This document shows positions 27,768 to 38,124 of a DNA stretch of 64,000 nt, piece by piece. Positions within the stretch are counted from its first letter, which is position 1. The number at the start of each line of letters is the position of its first letter. The stretch comes from Bacteroidota bacterium. Lineage in GTDB: Bacteria > Bacteroidota > Bacteroidia > NS11-12g > UBA955. Both the position numbers and the translations under genes were made by a program. A model generated the notes under the pieces. It did no database searches. It had not been told where the DNA came from and worked only from the letters and a program-made list of their open reading frames with translations. The DNA lies in the NCBI GenBank assembly GCA_018333525.1, contig JAGXTF010000077.1, positions 1 through 64,000 on the forward strand, in the 5' to 3' direction.

Positions 27768-29360
27768 ATGTCAAACCCTCCTCAGGAAAAGCGCAACAAC
27801 AAAAGAATTGCGGGTGTTCACGTATTGCCCCCGGATTTACAAGGCAGGATTCCTCCGCATGCCAGAGAGCTTGAAGAAGCTGTACTCGGCGGTATGATGC
27901 TGGAGCGAGATAAAATCAACTCGGTAATTGACATCTTGTCAGACAAGCATTTTTACGTTCCGGAACATCAGTACATTTTCAAGGCCATACGCGACATTTA
28001 CAACGAAGGGCAAACCCCCGTGGATTTGCTTACGGTAAACAATGCGCTTCGAAATTCCGGGGAACTGGAAATCGCAGGTGGTTCCTATTATCTGGCACAA
28101 CTCACCAACAAAGTTGCCAGTGCAGCCAATATAGAATTTCACGCCAGAATTCTCAATCAAAAATTTGTTCAGCGCGAACTGATTCGCGTTTCCGGTGAAA
28201 TATCCGTTGAAGCATATAACGATGGACGCGATTCATTTGAAATGCTGGATGAGAGCGAACGCAAACTCTATGAAATTAAAAATGCCGGATTAAAAAGAAG
28301 TTTTCAGGATATAGGTTCCCTGGTAAACCGCGCGTTAACAGATTTGGAAGAACGATCCAATTCTGAACATGACGGCATTACCGGTGTGGCTTCCGGATTC
28401 AGTGATCTGGATAAAATAACTGCTGGTTTTCAGCCTTCGGATCTCATCATTATTGCGGCAAGACCTGCAATGGGTAAAACTGCCTTTGCACTATCCATGG
28501 TTAGAAATGCAGCCGTGGATTTTAAAAAATCGGTAATGATTTTCTCCCTGGAAATGGCCGATGTACAATTGGTAAATCGTTTGATTTCAGGAGAAGCAGA
28601 AATTGCCAGCGATAAAATTCGAAAAAGCGATCTTACCGGTGAAGAATGGCAAAGGCTCCATTCCAAAACTACCCATTTATCGGAATCCAAAATATTTATT
28701 GACGACACCCCTCAGCTTAACATTTTTGATTTAAATGCAAAATGCAGAAGGGTTCACAGCCAACATGGTCTGGATATGGTAGTAGTAGATTACCTACAGT
28801 TGTTGAGACATGAAACCAAAGGTGTAGGAAATCGCGAACAGGAAATTGCGTTTATCTCCCGAAGTCTGAAAGGTCTTGCAAAAGAATTAAATGTTCCTGT
28901 TATCGCGCTGGCGCAGTTGAGTCGTGAAGTTGAAAAACGGGTAAACAAACGCCCACAATTGAGCGATTTGCGTGAATCCGGTTCTATTGAGCAGGATGCA
29001 GATATGGTAATGTTCCTGTACAGGGACGATTATTATGCAAAAATGGGAACTGCAGAAAAAGGTGCTGAAGCCTTTAACAATTATGGAATTGAAGGACTTA
29101 CGGAAGTAATTATTGGGAAACACAGACATGGTGCGGTTGGTTCTGCATTTACCAAATTCGTACACCAGTATTCTAAATTCCGTGATCTGGAACCAGAAGA
29201 GAGGCTTGCCACACAGGGTGAAGGTGGATATGACTCTTTCAGTCAAACCATGCAAACATTTCCAAGCAGAATGAATGCGGATGATAATCCATTGGGTGGA
29301 GATGATTTTCCGGGTTGGAATAATTTTAATACCGATTCCAATATTTTTATTGACGATTGA
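27768..29360 (+). CDS. dnaB: Replicative DNA helicase DnaB
   Basis: From the ATG at 27768 the product is 530 residues (a TTG at 27756 would add four). The N-terminal domain (about 20-130) and the RecA-like C-terminal domain are both complete. Walker A is AARPAMGKT (about 230-238), Walker B is MVVVDYLQLL, and the sensor region PQLSDLRESGSIEQDAD is intact. It is the hexameric fork helicase that loads with DnaC/primase. The last 60 residues are an acidic, Gly/Asn-rich tail typical of Bacteroidota DnaB. A bidirectional terminator follows 20 bp later. Confidence 0.96.
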   Translation: MSNPPQEKRNNKRIAGVHVLPPDLQGRIPPHARELEEAVLGGMMLERDKINSVIDILSDKHFYVPEHQYIFKAIRDIYNEGQTPVDLLTVNNALRNSGELEIAGGSYYLAQLTNKVASAANIEFHARILNQKFVQRELIRVSGEISVEAYNDGRDSFEMLDESERKLYEIKNAGLKRSFQDIGSLVNRALTDLEERSNSEHDGITGVASGFSDLDKITAGFQPSDLIIIAARPAMGKTAFALSMVRNAAVDFKKSVMIFSLEMADVQLVNRLISGEAEIASDKIRKSDLTGEEWQRLHSKTTHLSESKIFIDDTPQLNIFDLNAKCRRVHSQHGLDMVVVDYLQLLRHETKGVGNREQEIAFISRSLKGLAKELNVPVIALAQLSREVEKRVNKRPQLSDLRESGSIEQDADMVMFLYRDDYYAKMGTAEKGAEAFNNYGIEGLTEVIIGKHRHGAVGSAFTKFVHQYSKFRDLEPEERLATQGEGGYDSFSQTMQTFPSRMNADDNPLGGDDFPGWNNFNTDSNIFIDD

Positions 29361-29380
29361 TTTCTAATAAAATGAAATAA

Positions 29381-29410
29381 AAAAAAGCCGCAAATATTGC
29401 GGCTTTTTTT
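29381..29410. terminator. Bidirectional terminator between dnaB and degP
   Basis: The stem GCCGCAA / TTGCGGC (29387-29403) has a 3-nt loop. It is preceded by an A-run and followed by a T-run, so it can end transcription from both convergent genes. Confidence 0.93.
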
Positions 29411-29426
29411 TATTCAAATATTTTTA

Positions 29427-30920
29427 TTAATCTTCTTTACTTACCGGCATTTTTACTGCGAAAATTTTATCGGTTCCATTGGCTAATTTCCCTTCAATGG
29501 TGATAGCTCCTTTTAATTCTTTTAAGGTGGCTATGGCGCCCTGAACGCTATACACAGGCTCGTTATTGATATTGGCAATTATAAAGTCTTTTGGAATTCC
29601 GGCATCTTTAAAAACACCATTTCCAACAGATGAAACTTTTACGCCATTTTTCAATTTTAAACTCAACCTTTCTTCCCGGCTTGAATTTGCAAGGGTCATT
29701 CCCAGATAGGAATCTGTTTCTGTTTTTTCTGCCATTTGCAGTTTGGTATTTCCGTCTTCGCTCAACAGTTCAGGTTCCAAAACCTTTATTTCCCCTTTGC
29801 GACGAACGGTAACTTTAATTTTATCACCGGGTTTATTGCGGCCAACTTCTTCCTGTAGTTTGGAACTGGAATTAATATCCGCCTCATTTACTTTTAGAAT
29901 TACATCGCCTTTTTTAATTCCTGCTTTTTCTGCAGCGCCATGCTCCACAACTTCAGCTACATAAACACCCTTCAAATCCGGTAAATCTTTTTCATCTGCC
30001 AATTGCTGGTTAATTTCCTGAATACTTACGCCCAACAATGCACGTTGAACTTTACCGTATTTCATAATATCATTCACTACCTTTTTCACCAGATTTACAG
30101 GAACAGCAAAGGCATAACCTGCATAAGAACCGGTTTCGGAAGCAATTGCGGTATTTATTCCAATAAGTTCTCCGGCTGTATTTACCAAAGCACCACCGCT
30201 GTTACCCGGATTTATAGCTGCATCGGTTTGTATAAAATTTTCAATAGCGTATTTATTCCCTTTGCTTCTGATTAAATCAATATTGCGACCCATAGCACTC
30301 ACAATTCCCAAGGTAACGGTACTATTTAGATTGAATGGATTTCCAACGGCAACCACCCAGTTGCCAACACGCACATCGTCGCTGTTTCCGAGTTTCAAAA
30401 ATGGCAGATCGTTTTCTGCTATGCGCAGCACAGCCAAATCGGTATTTTTGTCAGTTCCGATAACTTCAGCGATATAGCTGCGTTTGTCGTTCAATACCAC
30501 TTCGATTTTGGTTGCACCGTCTACTACGTGGTTATTTGTAACAATGTATCCGTCATCAGACAGAATTACACCGGATCCGCTTGCCGCGCGTGGCCCCGGA
30601 TTGGGGAAACGGAAATTGGGATCATTGAAAAAATCGAATGGATTTTGGGGTGTTTCTGCAGACCCGGAGGCAGTGCCCATCATGGTTTTAATGTGAACAA
30701 CCGCAGGATTCGCGATGTCGGCAACACCGGCAAAATCAAAGGCTGGTGCTGAGTTTAAACTTGCATATCTGGCAAGTTGTGCAGAGGCATTTTGTTTCCC
30801 TTCAATAGAATTTGCTGATTTTTTTGAAATAGCCACATAGCCTCCCAAAGCCGCTGCACCGCCTGTTAATCCGGCCAGTAGCAAGGCGAAAAATCTGTTT
30901 TTATTGATGATGTTCTCCAT
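29427..30920 (-). CDS. DegP/HtrA-family periplasmic serine protease
   Basis: The 497-residue protein has an N-terminal membrane/signal segment (about 8-32). The trypsin-like domain carries the catalytic triad H131 (TNNHVVDG), D161 (NTDLAVL) and S241 (NPGNSGGAL). Two PDZ domains follow (about 295-385 and 405-490). This is the Do/DegQ architecture, for degrading or holding misfolded envelope proteins. It is divergent from an ECF sigma factor gene across a 122-bp gap, which invites a stress-response link, although no sigma binding site could be identified. Confidence 0.94.
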   Translation of the reverse strand: MENIINKNRFFALLLAGLTGGAAALGGYVAISKKSANSIEGKQNASAQLARYASLNSAPAFDFAGVADIANPAVVHIKTMMGTASGSAETPQNPFDFFNDPNFRFPNPGPRAASGSGVILSDDGYIVTNNHVVDGATKIEVVLNDKRSYIAEVIGTDKNTDLAVLRIAENDLPFLKLGNSDDVRVGNWVVAVGNPFNLNSTVTLGIVSAMGRNIDLIRSKGNKYAIENFIQTDAAINPGNSGGALVNTAGELIGINTAIASETGSYAGYAFAVPVNLVKKVVNDIMKYGKVQRALLGVSIQEINQQLADEKDLPDLKGVYVAEVVEHGAAEKAGIKKGDVILKVNEADINSSSKLQEEVGRNKPGDKIKVTVRRKGEIKVLEPELLSEDGNTKLQMAEKTETDSYLGMTLANSSREERLSLKLKNGVKVSSVGNGVFKDAGIPKDFIIANINNEPVYSVQGAIATLKELKGAITIEGKLANGTDKIFAVKMPVSKED

Positions 30921-31042
30921 AGTTCAATGTTATTAGCTTCAAATTTTGTTCCGAATTAAAAACGGAAAAAACAGTGCCAATACTTTAATTTGCGCTGCGA
31001 GCATTTACCTTTTTCGATAAAGAGGTATCAAATATCCGTGAA

Positions 31043-31612
31043 ATGTCAGGAACTGAACCCGGAACTGAACAAGAAATATTGGGACGACTGCAGGCAGGCG
31101 ATCAGGAAGCCCTTGTTACGCTCTACCATGCCAATTTCAATATGGTCAGAAACTATGTGGCCAAAAATAATGGCGTGGTGGAAGATGCAGAAGACCTTTT
31201 GCAGGATGCTCTTGTGGTATTGTGGCAAAACCTCCGCAAACCAGATTTTGAAGTTACCAGTAAGATCAGCACCTACATTATGGCCATTTGCAAAAACCTG
31301 TGGCTTAAACAACTGAATAAAGGAAGTAAAATGTTAGGTGAAGAAGTGATATTGCCGCAAATGCACAGCGAAAACCCGGATCATGGAAAGACCATGGATA
31401 TGAAAAAAATCCATCAGGCGTTGGATGAGCTGGGAGATACCTGTAAAAGTATTTTGCAGATGTTCTATTTTGATGGCTTTGATATGGATACCATTGCCAA
31501 AGCCATGCAGTTCAACAATTCCGATACTGCGAAAGCAAAAAAATACCAGTGTTTCAAAAAACTGGAGGACATTGTAAAGAAAAAGTATTCCATGTCTGAT
31601 TTTTTAAGATAA
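31043..31612 (+). CDS. ECF-type RNA polymerase sigma factor
   Basis: The 189-residue protein has sigma region 2 (about 12-85, with DAEDLLQDALVVLWQN, the -10 recognition helix) and a region 4 helix-turn-helix (about 120-180, FDMDTIAKAMQF). It is the size of Bacteroidota sigma-70 family ECF factors. The next gene, 13 bp downstream, encodes a single-TM protein that fits a membrane anti-sigma factor, so the pair is probably a signal-responsive unit. The trigger and regulon are unknown. The divergent degP gene suggests envelope stress (inference). Confidence 0.9.
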   Translation: MSGTEPGTEQEILGRLQAGDQEALVTLYHANFNMVRNYVAKNNGVVEDAEDLLQDALVVLWQNLRKPDFEVTSKISTYIMAICKNLWLKQLNKGSKMLGEEVILPQMHSENPDHGKTMDMKKIHQALDELGDTCKSILQMFYFDGFDMDTIAKAMQFNNSDTAKAKKYQCFKKLEDIVKKKYSMSDFLR

Positions 31613-31613
31613 A

Positions 31614-31619
31614 AAGGAG
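31614..31619 (+). promoter_or_regulatory. Strong Shine-Dalgarno sequence AAGGAG
   Basis: AAGGAG lies 6 nt before the ATG of the probable anti-sigma gene, just after the sigma-factor stop. Clear Shine-Dalgarno sequences are rare in Bacteroidota and I saw none this good elsewhere in the window. Confidence 0.7.
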
Positions 31620-31625
31620 ATAAAA

Positions 31626-32645
31626 ATGGAAAATCCGGAGCTGAATAACGATCTCATAGATAAATATCTGCGCGATGAATTGGAAGGTGCAGAGCTGGAT
31701 TCCTTTTTGGCAAAAATGGAATCGGATTCCGCATTTAAAAAGGATGTGGAATTTCGCAAAATATTGGTACGCGGTATTCAGGAACACGGTGCTGCCCAAC
31801 TAAAGAACTTTATCAGGCAAAGAACTACCCAAAGAAAGATAATGACCATTTCTTTCAATACCTGGTATTATGCCGCAGCTGCAGTTGCCATTCTTTTGGT
31901 TGCATCTACAGTTTTATTATGGGTAGGACAAAAAAATGAAATGCAGGGAACTGAAATTGCAGATGTAAAGAAAACCGAACCAAAAGAACAAATACCAGCC
32001 TCCGGCAATGAGCCTGCACAGGTTGTTACCGGCAATAAATCTGAATTAGCAGACTCAACCAAATCTGAAACTTACCTCGCTTTGGAAGATGCAAATAATT
32101 CCGGTTCCGGGGCAGTGGACACAGACAGGGATGGCGTTGCAGAATCAGACCAAACGAATGCATATCCGGATGTGGTGATGATTGCAAGCAATATTCCGGT
32201 AATTCCGATTCAGATTGAACCTGCCACATCAGAAATGAAAATAGAAAGCAGCAGTGTGCCACAATCCAGAAAACCGGTTCTGAAAAGAGAAAAAGAAGCT
32301 ACTGCAGATAAAAATGTTTTGGTAGATTCAGGTCTTAATTGGTCCGTTGAAACCATAGCAAAAGCAGATTCAGATAATGAAACTGTTATTCCCAGATTTA
32401 ATTTGAGTTTTGGTAATACCAGAGATGCAAAACCACAAATTGAACTATTGAAAAAATCCAATTCCGGAACCAATGATCTCATGGTATATAATTTGCCTTA
32501 TGACAACCCGATTATTCTCAATTACAACAATAAATTCTATCTCAAAACCGGAGATAAATATTATGAGTTCAATCTGAATAAGGCAAAAAAACAGGCAGTT
32601 GCTGCGGTTACCGATAAAAATATTCTGGAAGCACTGAATAAATAA
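31626..32645 (+). CDS. Probable membrane anti-sigma factor
   Basis: The 339-residue product has a short cytoplasmic N-terminus (about 1-75, acidic, opening ENPELNNDLIDKYLRDELEG) and one TM helix (about 78-100, YYAAAAVAILLVASTVLLWVG). A low-complexity periplasmic region rich in Glu, Ser, Asp and Pro runs to about 260, and a basic C-terminal part ends in a short beta-rich segment. Position directly after an ECF sigma gene and the topology both fit an anti-sigma factor. No classical zinc anti-sigma motif (HxxxCxxC) is present, so the family is uncertain. Confidence 0.65.
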   Translation: MENPELNNDLIDKYLRDELEGAELDSFLAKMESDSAFKKDVEFRKILVRGIQEHGAAQLKNFIRQRTTQRKIMTISFNTWYYAAAAVAILLVASTVLLWVGQKNEMQGTEIADVKKTEPKEQIPASGNEPAQVVTGNKSELADSTKSETYLALEDANNSGSGAVDTDRDGVAESDQTNAYPDVVMIASNIPVIPIQIEPATSEMKIESSSVPQSRKPVLKREKEATADKNVLVDSGLNWSVETIAKADSDNETVIPRFNLSFGNTRDAKPQIELLKKSNSGTNDLMVYNLPYDNPIILNYNNKFYLKTGDKYYEFNLNKAKKQAVAAVTDKNILEALNK

Positions 32646-32646
32646 A

Positions 32647-33414
32647 ATGCATTTTTTTAAATATCAGGGAACCGGCAATGACTTCATCATTTTAGATGGA
32701 AGAGAAAATATTCCTTCTGAATTGGATGTGCAATTGCTTTGCGATCGAAGGTTTGGAATAGGTGCAGATGGCCTGATGGTATTAAAAAATCACCCTGCTT
32801 ATGATTTTGAAATGGTGTACTACAACAGCGATGGAAATCTGAGTAGTATGTGTGGCAATGGTGGCAGGTGTTTGGCTCATTTTGCCAATTTCCTGGGAAT
32901 AGGAAATCAGGGTGAAATGGAATTTATTGCAGTTGATGGCCCCCACCATGCCAGGGTTTCCGGAAATTATGTGGAACTGGGTATGCGCGATGTAAATCAA
33001 TGGGAAAAAAGGGATCCAAATACCTATGTATTAAATACCGGTTCCCCGCATTATGTTCATTTCATGGATGGAAATATTCGCGAATTGGATTTGATTTCTT
33101 TCGCCAGAAATATTCGGTATAATGATGAATTTTCGCGCGACGGTATTAATGTAAATGTGGTACATATTTTAGATTCTGAACACATTTTATTGCGCACTTA
33201 TGAGAGAGGGGTGGAAGACGAAACGCTGAGCTGTGGCACAGGAGTAACAGCCTCTGCGCTTGCATTTCAAATACATTTAAATACGGTATTACCTGAGATA
33301 AAAGTACAATCTATGGGTGGTGATCTGGTAGTAAAATCCCAAAGAAATTTGGAATCATTTCAGGAAATTATTTTAGCCGGGCCTGCAGTTCAGGTTTATT
33401 ACGGACAGATATAA
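32647..33414 (+). CDS. dapF: Diaminopimelate epimerase
   Basis: The 255-residue enzyme has both active-site cysteines: C69 in SSMCGNGGRC and C196 in LSCGTGVTAS. It also has the N-terminal GTGNDFI motif. It converts LL- to meso-diaminopimelate, the lysine precursor and peptidoglycan cross-linking residue, which agrees with the DAP-type MurE in this window. The start codon follows the preceding stop by one base, so it may be co-transcribed with the sigma/anti-sigma pair. It is closed by a bidirectional terminator. Confidence 0.96.
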   Translation: MHFFKYQGTGNDFIILDGRENIPSELDVQLLCDRRFGIGADGLMVLKNHPAYDFEMVYYNSDGNLSSMCGNGGRCLAHFANFLGIGNQGEMEFIAVDGPHHARVSGNYVELGMRDVNQWEKRDPNTYVLNTGSPHYVHFMDGNIRELDLISFARNIRYNDEFSRDGINVNVVHILDSEHILLRTYERGVEDETLSCGTGVTASALAFQIHLNTVLPEIKVQSMGGDLVVKSQRNLESFQEIILAGPAVQVYYGQI

Positions 33415-33417
33415 AAA

Positions 33418-33441
33418 AAGCCCTGTTTCCAGGGCTTCTAT
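33418..33441. terminator. Bidirectional terminator
   Basis: The hairpin AAGCCCTG / CAGGGCTT has a TTTC loop. It is flanked by an A-run on the left and a T-rich tract on the right, between convergent dapF and the BNR-protein gene. Confidence 0.88.
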
Positions 33442-33463
33442 TTTAATTTAGTTTTAATTATTT

Positions 33464-36070
33464 TTATTGAACCAAAAACTTCACTGTGCCGGAAGTGCCG
33501 CTCTGCGTGAGTTTTGCAAAATAATATCCCGAAGCCAAATCCGAAATATTAATGGTATACACGTTGTTTCCTTTAACGGATTCATGTTGGCTTGCGCCCA
33601 TTTTTTTACCGTGAATATCAAATATTTCCATGGCTACTTTTCCATTGGTTTTTGCATCAAATGACACCTGAATATTTTCTTTTGCTGGGTTCGGATAAAC
33701 TTTCAAAGAAGTTGCATCTCTTGCAATTTTTTTGGTGCTTGTGAGCAATCCGGTGCTCCTGAAAAATCCGCGTCCATGGGTTCCAATATACAGATCCATG
33801 CCTTCCCAGGGGTGGTATTCATAACCGCGAATTTCATACACGGGAACACGCGCCATTCCGGTATTTGCCTCCTCCCATGAAGTTCCGCCATTTTCGGTAA
33901 GCCAGATTCCCAGGTCAGTTGCCAAAACAATGCGGTTGGCATCGTCCACGTCTACTACTGCATCGTAAACAGGCATGCTGGGTAAATTGCCGGTAATATT
34001 TTTCCAGGTGGGGACTGCATCCAGCGCATTTTCTGTTTCATAAACATAACTGCTGTTGCCATAACCACCGAGGGTAACTACTACATGGTTTGGATTACTC
34101 TGATCTACATTCACTGAAGTTACTGTTCTTCCGTTCGCTCCTGCAGGAGTAATATTAACCAGTTTAATTTTTGAAGGAACCACTCTTGCGCCGGAATTGG
34201 GGTCATATTTGGCACTTTGAATACTGTCAATTCGATATACTCTTTGGTGTTTTGCAACAAACAAATGGTCTCCATCCGGAGTGTGGTCCATTTCTATAAT
34301 TCGATCGCCTCCAAGGCTAGCCGTTAATAAATACCATGCAACCGGAGTTGAAAAATCAGTTGGATTTAATGCAACCCACACATCAGTATTTTTAGCCAGA
34401 AATAATTTGGATACTTTTTCACTTTGTTCCCAAAGCGTGAAGGTGGTATTAAAATCAGAAGGTACTTTTCCATCCTGCCTCAAATCCCAGAATGTGGAAG
34501 AAGACTGACCACCATTGGCAGATCTTGCGACATTTCCATAGTAGGTACTTACAAACATCACAGCCGGATTAAAGCTGCTGAATTCCACATCAAATCCATC
34601 TCCGCCATATACTTCTGCAGATGACTTTGAAGGTTCACCATTAAAACTGTTTCCGGAAAAATTAATCAATTGGGTTCCATTATCCTGAGAGCCTCCCATT
34701 ACATGTCCGAGATAATTCGCAGCAACATTATAGAGTTGCAACGTTGTAAAACCTCGATTCATGGGCGACCATGTAGCTCTGTCCTGACTAAAGAACAATC
34801 CACCATCCGTACCTACAATCATTGTTGGAGGTGATGTGCGCATGTTAAATTGAATCACATGTTTATCAGCATGCACATAACCGGAATTCCAGGGCATGTC
34901 GAACTGGCTGGTAATTTCCCTGTATCCTTTGTCTTGATCCCAAACTGCAAGACCAACGCCTCCCAAATAAATTTTGTCTTTGTCTAAAGGATCAACTCCT
35001 ATAACATTGTCATACCAACCCTGGGTATTAGAGCCAAATATGTCGGTAACTGAACTTTTTGCTACAATAAGATCCCAATTGATATCACCAAGGTTTTGTG
35101 CACCGCCATTGGTCGTGCGCCAAACTCCTGACATACTACCTCCCGAAGAACCGAGCAAATAAATATATTGTGGATCCTGTGGACTAATTGCAATAGATGT
35201 TCTGCCACCAGGGGTGATACCGTTGTTTACTGAAGTAAATGTTGTACCATCAACATTCCCCTTATATATAGTTCCAATATTGTTTGAGCACCAAATAATT
35301 CCATCCTTGTCAATGGCGGCATCCAGAATTGCTCCACCCCTAACAAGCGTCCAGGACGTTCCGCCGTTTGAAGTTTTATACAGTCCTGCTTCATTTGCCA
35401 CCCAAAGCCAGTCTTCGGTTGGATGTGCCAACATAACATTACACCTGGTCCAGGATTTAGTATTTGTTATACTGGTAAATGTTTTTCCAGTATTGTCGGT
35501 ACTTTTAAAAACTCCGAGACCATCAAATGCCGGTGAACCATTTCTGGTTCCACCACCATTGGTATAAAACCCTTCACCGGTACCATAATATATAATTCCA
35601 TTCGGGGTTTGAGCGATACAATTCACATTTAAATTCTGCTGCAAGTCATTTACCGGTCTCCAGGATAGTCCTCCGGTATTGGAGCGAAACAACCCACCAC
35701 TTACACCGCCGGCAAACATCAGGTTGGCACTATCGCGATGCATGAGAAATGCACGGATTCTGCCGCCAATATTATCCGGACCCATATTTTTCCAAACTAT
35801 AGGTTTTGCAGCTCTGCTGGTCACTTTAATTTTATCTGCCTGAGCAATGGCTTCTTTTATCCATTCAGGTTCCAGTGTACCGGTTGCCTCATTCAAACGC
35901 ATGGAATAAAAAGATTCAATAGCGCCCTGAATACTCCGGCCCTCTGATTCTTCTTCCATACTCGCCATCCATTCTCCTTCAGATTCTTTGGTGCTGAACC
36001 GGGACAAAGTGCCAATTCCTGCAACCAATGAAATTGCCGTTGCCAGAATGATAAGTTTGTTTCTTTTCAT
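33464..36070 (-). CDS. Secreted BNR/sortilin-like propeller protein with T9SS type A tail
   Basis: From ATG 36070 the protein has a signal segment (MKRNKLIILATAISLVAG). The alternative ATG at 36094 would add eight polar residues and is less likely. The product is 868 residues. Many blades carry Asp-box-like motifs (TNGGTSW, SNGGTSW, TGGLSW and TDGGLFFS), as in sialidase or VPS10-type propellers. The last 80 residues (about 785-868, with KVYPNPAKENI and the final beta strands ending KFLVQ) are a type IX secretion sorting domain. It should therefore be exported to the cell surface or released. The ligand is unknown and there is no sialidase RIP motif. Confidence 0.85.
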   Translation of the reverse strand: MKRNKLIILATAISLVAGIGTLSRFSTKESEGEWMASMEEESEGRSIQGAIESFYSMRLNEATGTLEPEWIKEAIAQADKIKVTSRAAKPIVWKNMGPDNIGGRIRAFLMHRDSANLMFAGGVSGGLFRSNTGGLSWRPVNDLQQNLNVNCIAQTPNGIIYYGTGEGFYTNGGGTRNGSPAFDGLGVFKSTDNTGKTFTSITNTKSWTRCNVMLAHPTEDWLWVANEAGLYKTSNGGTSWTLVRGGAILDAAIDKDGIIWCSNNIGTIYKGNVDGTTFTSVNNGITPGGRTSIAISPQDPQYIYLLGSSGGSMSGVWRTTNGGAQNLGDINWDLIVAKSSVTDIFGSNTQGWYDNVIGVDPLDKDKIYLGGVGLAVWDQDKGYREITSQFDMPWNSGYVHADKHVIQFNMRTSPPTMIVGTDGGLFFSQDRATWSPMNRGFTTLQLYNVAANYLGHVMGGSQDNGTQLINFSGNSFNGEPSKSSAEVYGGDGFDVEFSSFNPAVMFVSTYYGNVARSANGGQSSSTFWDLRQDGKVPSDFNTTFTLWEQSEKVSKLFLAKNTDVWVALNPTDFSTPVAWYLLTASLGGDRIIEMDHTPDGDHLFVAKHQRVYRIDSIQSAKYDPNSGARVVPSKIKLVNITPAGANGRTVTSVNVDQSNPNHVVVTLGGYGNSSYVYETENALDAVPTWKNITGNLPSMPVYDAVVDVDDANRIVLATDLGIWLTENGGTSWEEANTGMARVPVYEIRGYEYHPWEGMDLYIGTHGRGFFRSTGLLTSTKKIARDATSLKVYPNPAKENIQVSFDAKTNGKVAMEIFDIHGKKMGASQHESVKGNNVYTINISDLASGYYFAKLTQSGTSGTVKFLVQ

Positions 36071-36273
36071 GTTGTTAATTGAGAAGTCTTTCATGCAAAG
36101 TAATTACTCAAACACCGATATAGAAAGTATTAATGTCAAAAAAACTTAAAATCGAAATGTCATCGCCTCAAACCCGCAACTGACAAGGGGTGAATAATTT
36201 ATGACAAATGGATTTATGACAATTTTGCAACGAAAATTGCAATATATTTCAGCAAAAATTTATAATAATTTGC

Positions 36274-37149
36274 TTAAAGCACATGCTTTTCAGCATGGTA
36301 GGAACTTCGCACCATGGGTCCGCTTTCTACAAAACGAAAACCCTTGTCCAGCCCATATTTTTCCCAATGTTTGAACTTGTCCGGATGTACAAATGATGCA
36401 ACATTCAAATGCAGTTTTGTAGGTTGTAAATATTGACCTAAAGTCAAAACATCACATTGGTGTTCGTGCAAATCGTCTATCAATTGTTTCACTTCATCAT
36501 CGGATTCCCCGCAACCGAGCATGGCACCGCTTTTGGTTCTGGTGCCGTATTCCGCTGTCCGGCGGATTTGTTCTAATGACCTTTGATATTTCGCCTGCGG
36601 CCTGACTAATTTATACAAGCGCTCAACGGTTTCCATGTTGTGACTCACCACATCCGGTTTTTCATCCAGTATCATATATAAAAGATCCCACTGACTTTTA
36701 AAATCCGGAATCAATGTTTCAATGGTAGTACCCGGATTTAGTTTTTTTACTTCCTTAATGGTGTTGGCCCAAACCGTTGCGCCTTTGTCTTTTAACTCAT
36801 CGCGGTTTACGGAAGTTATAACACAATGTTTCACTCCCATCAGCTTCACTGCTTCTGCCACCCTCTGTGGTTCATCCAAATCGTATTCAGTGGGTCTCCC
36901 TGTTGCAACTGCACAAAAGCTGCAACTTCTGGTACAAATATTTCCCAGAATCATAAATGTTGCAGTTCCCGCTCCCCAGCATTCTCCCATATTCGGACAA
37001 CGGCCGTCCTGACATATGGTATGAAGTTTATTTTCGTTTACAATTTTTTTAACCCTGGAATAATTCTCTCCGGTGGGCAATTCAATTTTTAACCATGAAG
37101 GTTTGGAGATGCCTCTTTTTTCAGGCGTTACAACCGGTAATTCTAACAC
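36274..37149 (-). CDS. lipA: Lipoyl synthase
   Basis: The 291-residue radical-SAM enzyme has both iron-sulfur clusters. The auxiliary cluster uses C46, C51 and C57 ([13 protein letters not shown]) and the radical-SAM cluster uses C72, C76 and C79 (CTRSCSFC). The C-terminal RSSYHAE motif that completes the auxiliary cluster is present. It inserts sulfur into octanoyl-protein to make the lipoyl cofactor. The length is normal. A small outer-membrane-type protein gene lies 12 bp upstream on the same strand. Confidence 0.97.
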   Translation of the reverse strand: MLELPVVTPEKRGISKPSWLKIELPTGENYSRVKKIVNENKLHTICQDGRCPNMGECWGAGTATFMILGNICTRSCSFCAVATGRPTEYDLDEPQRVAEAVKLMGVKHCVITSVNRDELKDKGATVWANTIKEVKKLNPGTTIETLIPDFKSQWDLLYMILDEKPDVVSHNMETVERLYKLVRPQAKYQRSLEQIRRTAEYGTRTKSGAMLGCGESDDEVKQLIDDLHEHQCDVLTLGQYLQPTKLHLNVASFVHPDKFKHWEKYGLDKGFRFVESGPMVRSSYHAEKHVL

Positions 37150-37161
37150 TGGATTCCTTTG

Positions 37162-37905
37162 CTAATTTTTGCCAAAGCCGAGCGCAAAGGTAAGATAAAA
37201 CATGGAAAACAACTGTTTGTTCATGCTGTTGATATAGAGAATTGGAAGCTTTTTGGAATAGGCCTCCACCCGCATTCCCAAGGTAACAATTTTAACATCT
37301 GTACGGTAATTCCCCCATGAAAATTCCAAAGCAGAATGCAGTCCAACTCCGGGGGTAAAACTGCCTTCACGAATTCCTTTTCTAAAGGGTGCTCTCCCTC
37401 CAATCAAATTCTGTGGGTGAATATTCGGGTCATAGCGAACCTCGGTATATTGTTCCGAGGCACCACTACCCTGTTGGTACAAACGTATATAAACCGGCCA
37501 GGAGTATGCAACCGGAATACCAATTCCCGCAACAGCATTCAGAGCAATGGATTTCCTGTCTTGTCTGAGTGAAAGTGGATAGCGAAAGACATAAGTTGGC
37601 CTAAAAGCCCAGGCGTAATTGATTTTGCCAAATTTATAAATTCCGCTGCTCTGCAAGGTTGTATTAATCAGGGCCACTTCCCTGGGATGTTGAATATTGC
37701 CAATTTCGAACCCTAAATCTCCGGCAAGTATTTTATGTTCCTGTTTCCAGGGTTTGTAATACTTAAAGCTTGCAGCAATTCCGTATCGGTTGAGACCAAG
37801 ACCAAAAGCAAGTGTGCGTTCACTTTGCGCCTGCAAACCGGCGATAAAAAAACACAAAATGGTTAACGCTGTAAATCTCAAGAAATTCAAATTTAGTTCA
37901 GCCAT
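37162..37905 (-). CDS. Exported beta-barrel-like protein of unknown function
   Basis: I use ATG 37905, which gives a clean signal peptide (about 1-27, ending IAGLQAQ). An upstream start at 37977 would place 24 residues ahead of it. The 247-residue product is aromatic and beta-rich, with a pattern of alternating residues and a C-terminus (YLTFALGFGKN) compatible with an outer-membrane barrel. No known family is recognised. It is divergent from the mraZ cluster. Two GTGGG repeats in the minus orientation lie about 70 bp upstream, so MraZ may also affect it. Confidence 0.65.
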   Translation of the reverse strand: MAELNLNFLRFTALTILCFFIAGLQAQSERTLAFGLGLNRYGIAASFKYYKPWKQEHKILAGDLGFEIGNIQHPREVALINTTLQSSGIYKFGKINYAWAFRPTYVFRYPLSLRQDRKSIALNAVAGIGIPVAYSWPVYIRLYQQGSGASEQYTEVRYDPNIHPQNLIGGRAPFRKGIREGSFTPGVGLHSALEFSWGNYRTDVKIVTLGMRVEAYSKKLPILYINSMNKQLFSMFYLTFALGFGKN

Positions 37906-37972
37906 TTGAAATAATAGCAATTGGATTTTGAATATGTTTTGAAACCATGGGTTGTGAAATGCAAAAAAACAT

Positions 37973-37987
37973 CCCACATTATCCCAC
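37973..37987 (-). promoter_or_regulatory. Candidate MraZ box, minus orientation
   Basis: Two CCCAC pentamers (37973-37977 and 37983-37987) read as GTGGG-N5-GTGGG on the minus strand. This 10-bp period is the spacing described for MraZ operators. The site lies upstream of the divergent exported-protein gene. Confidence 0.5.
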
Positions 37988-38124
37988 GAATTTAAAAACC
38001 TTGAAAAATCAATACTTGTGAGTTATTTTCGCAAGGTCTAAACAGATCCAAACCAACGCTTTAAACCTTAAAACCCCTTACCATGGGAGACTTGTGGAAA
38101 AATGGTGATTAAAAAGGGGAGAAT

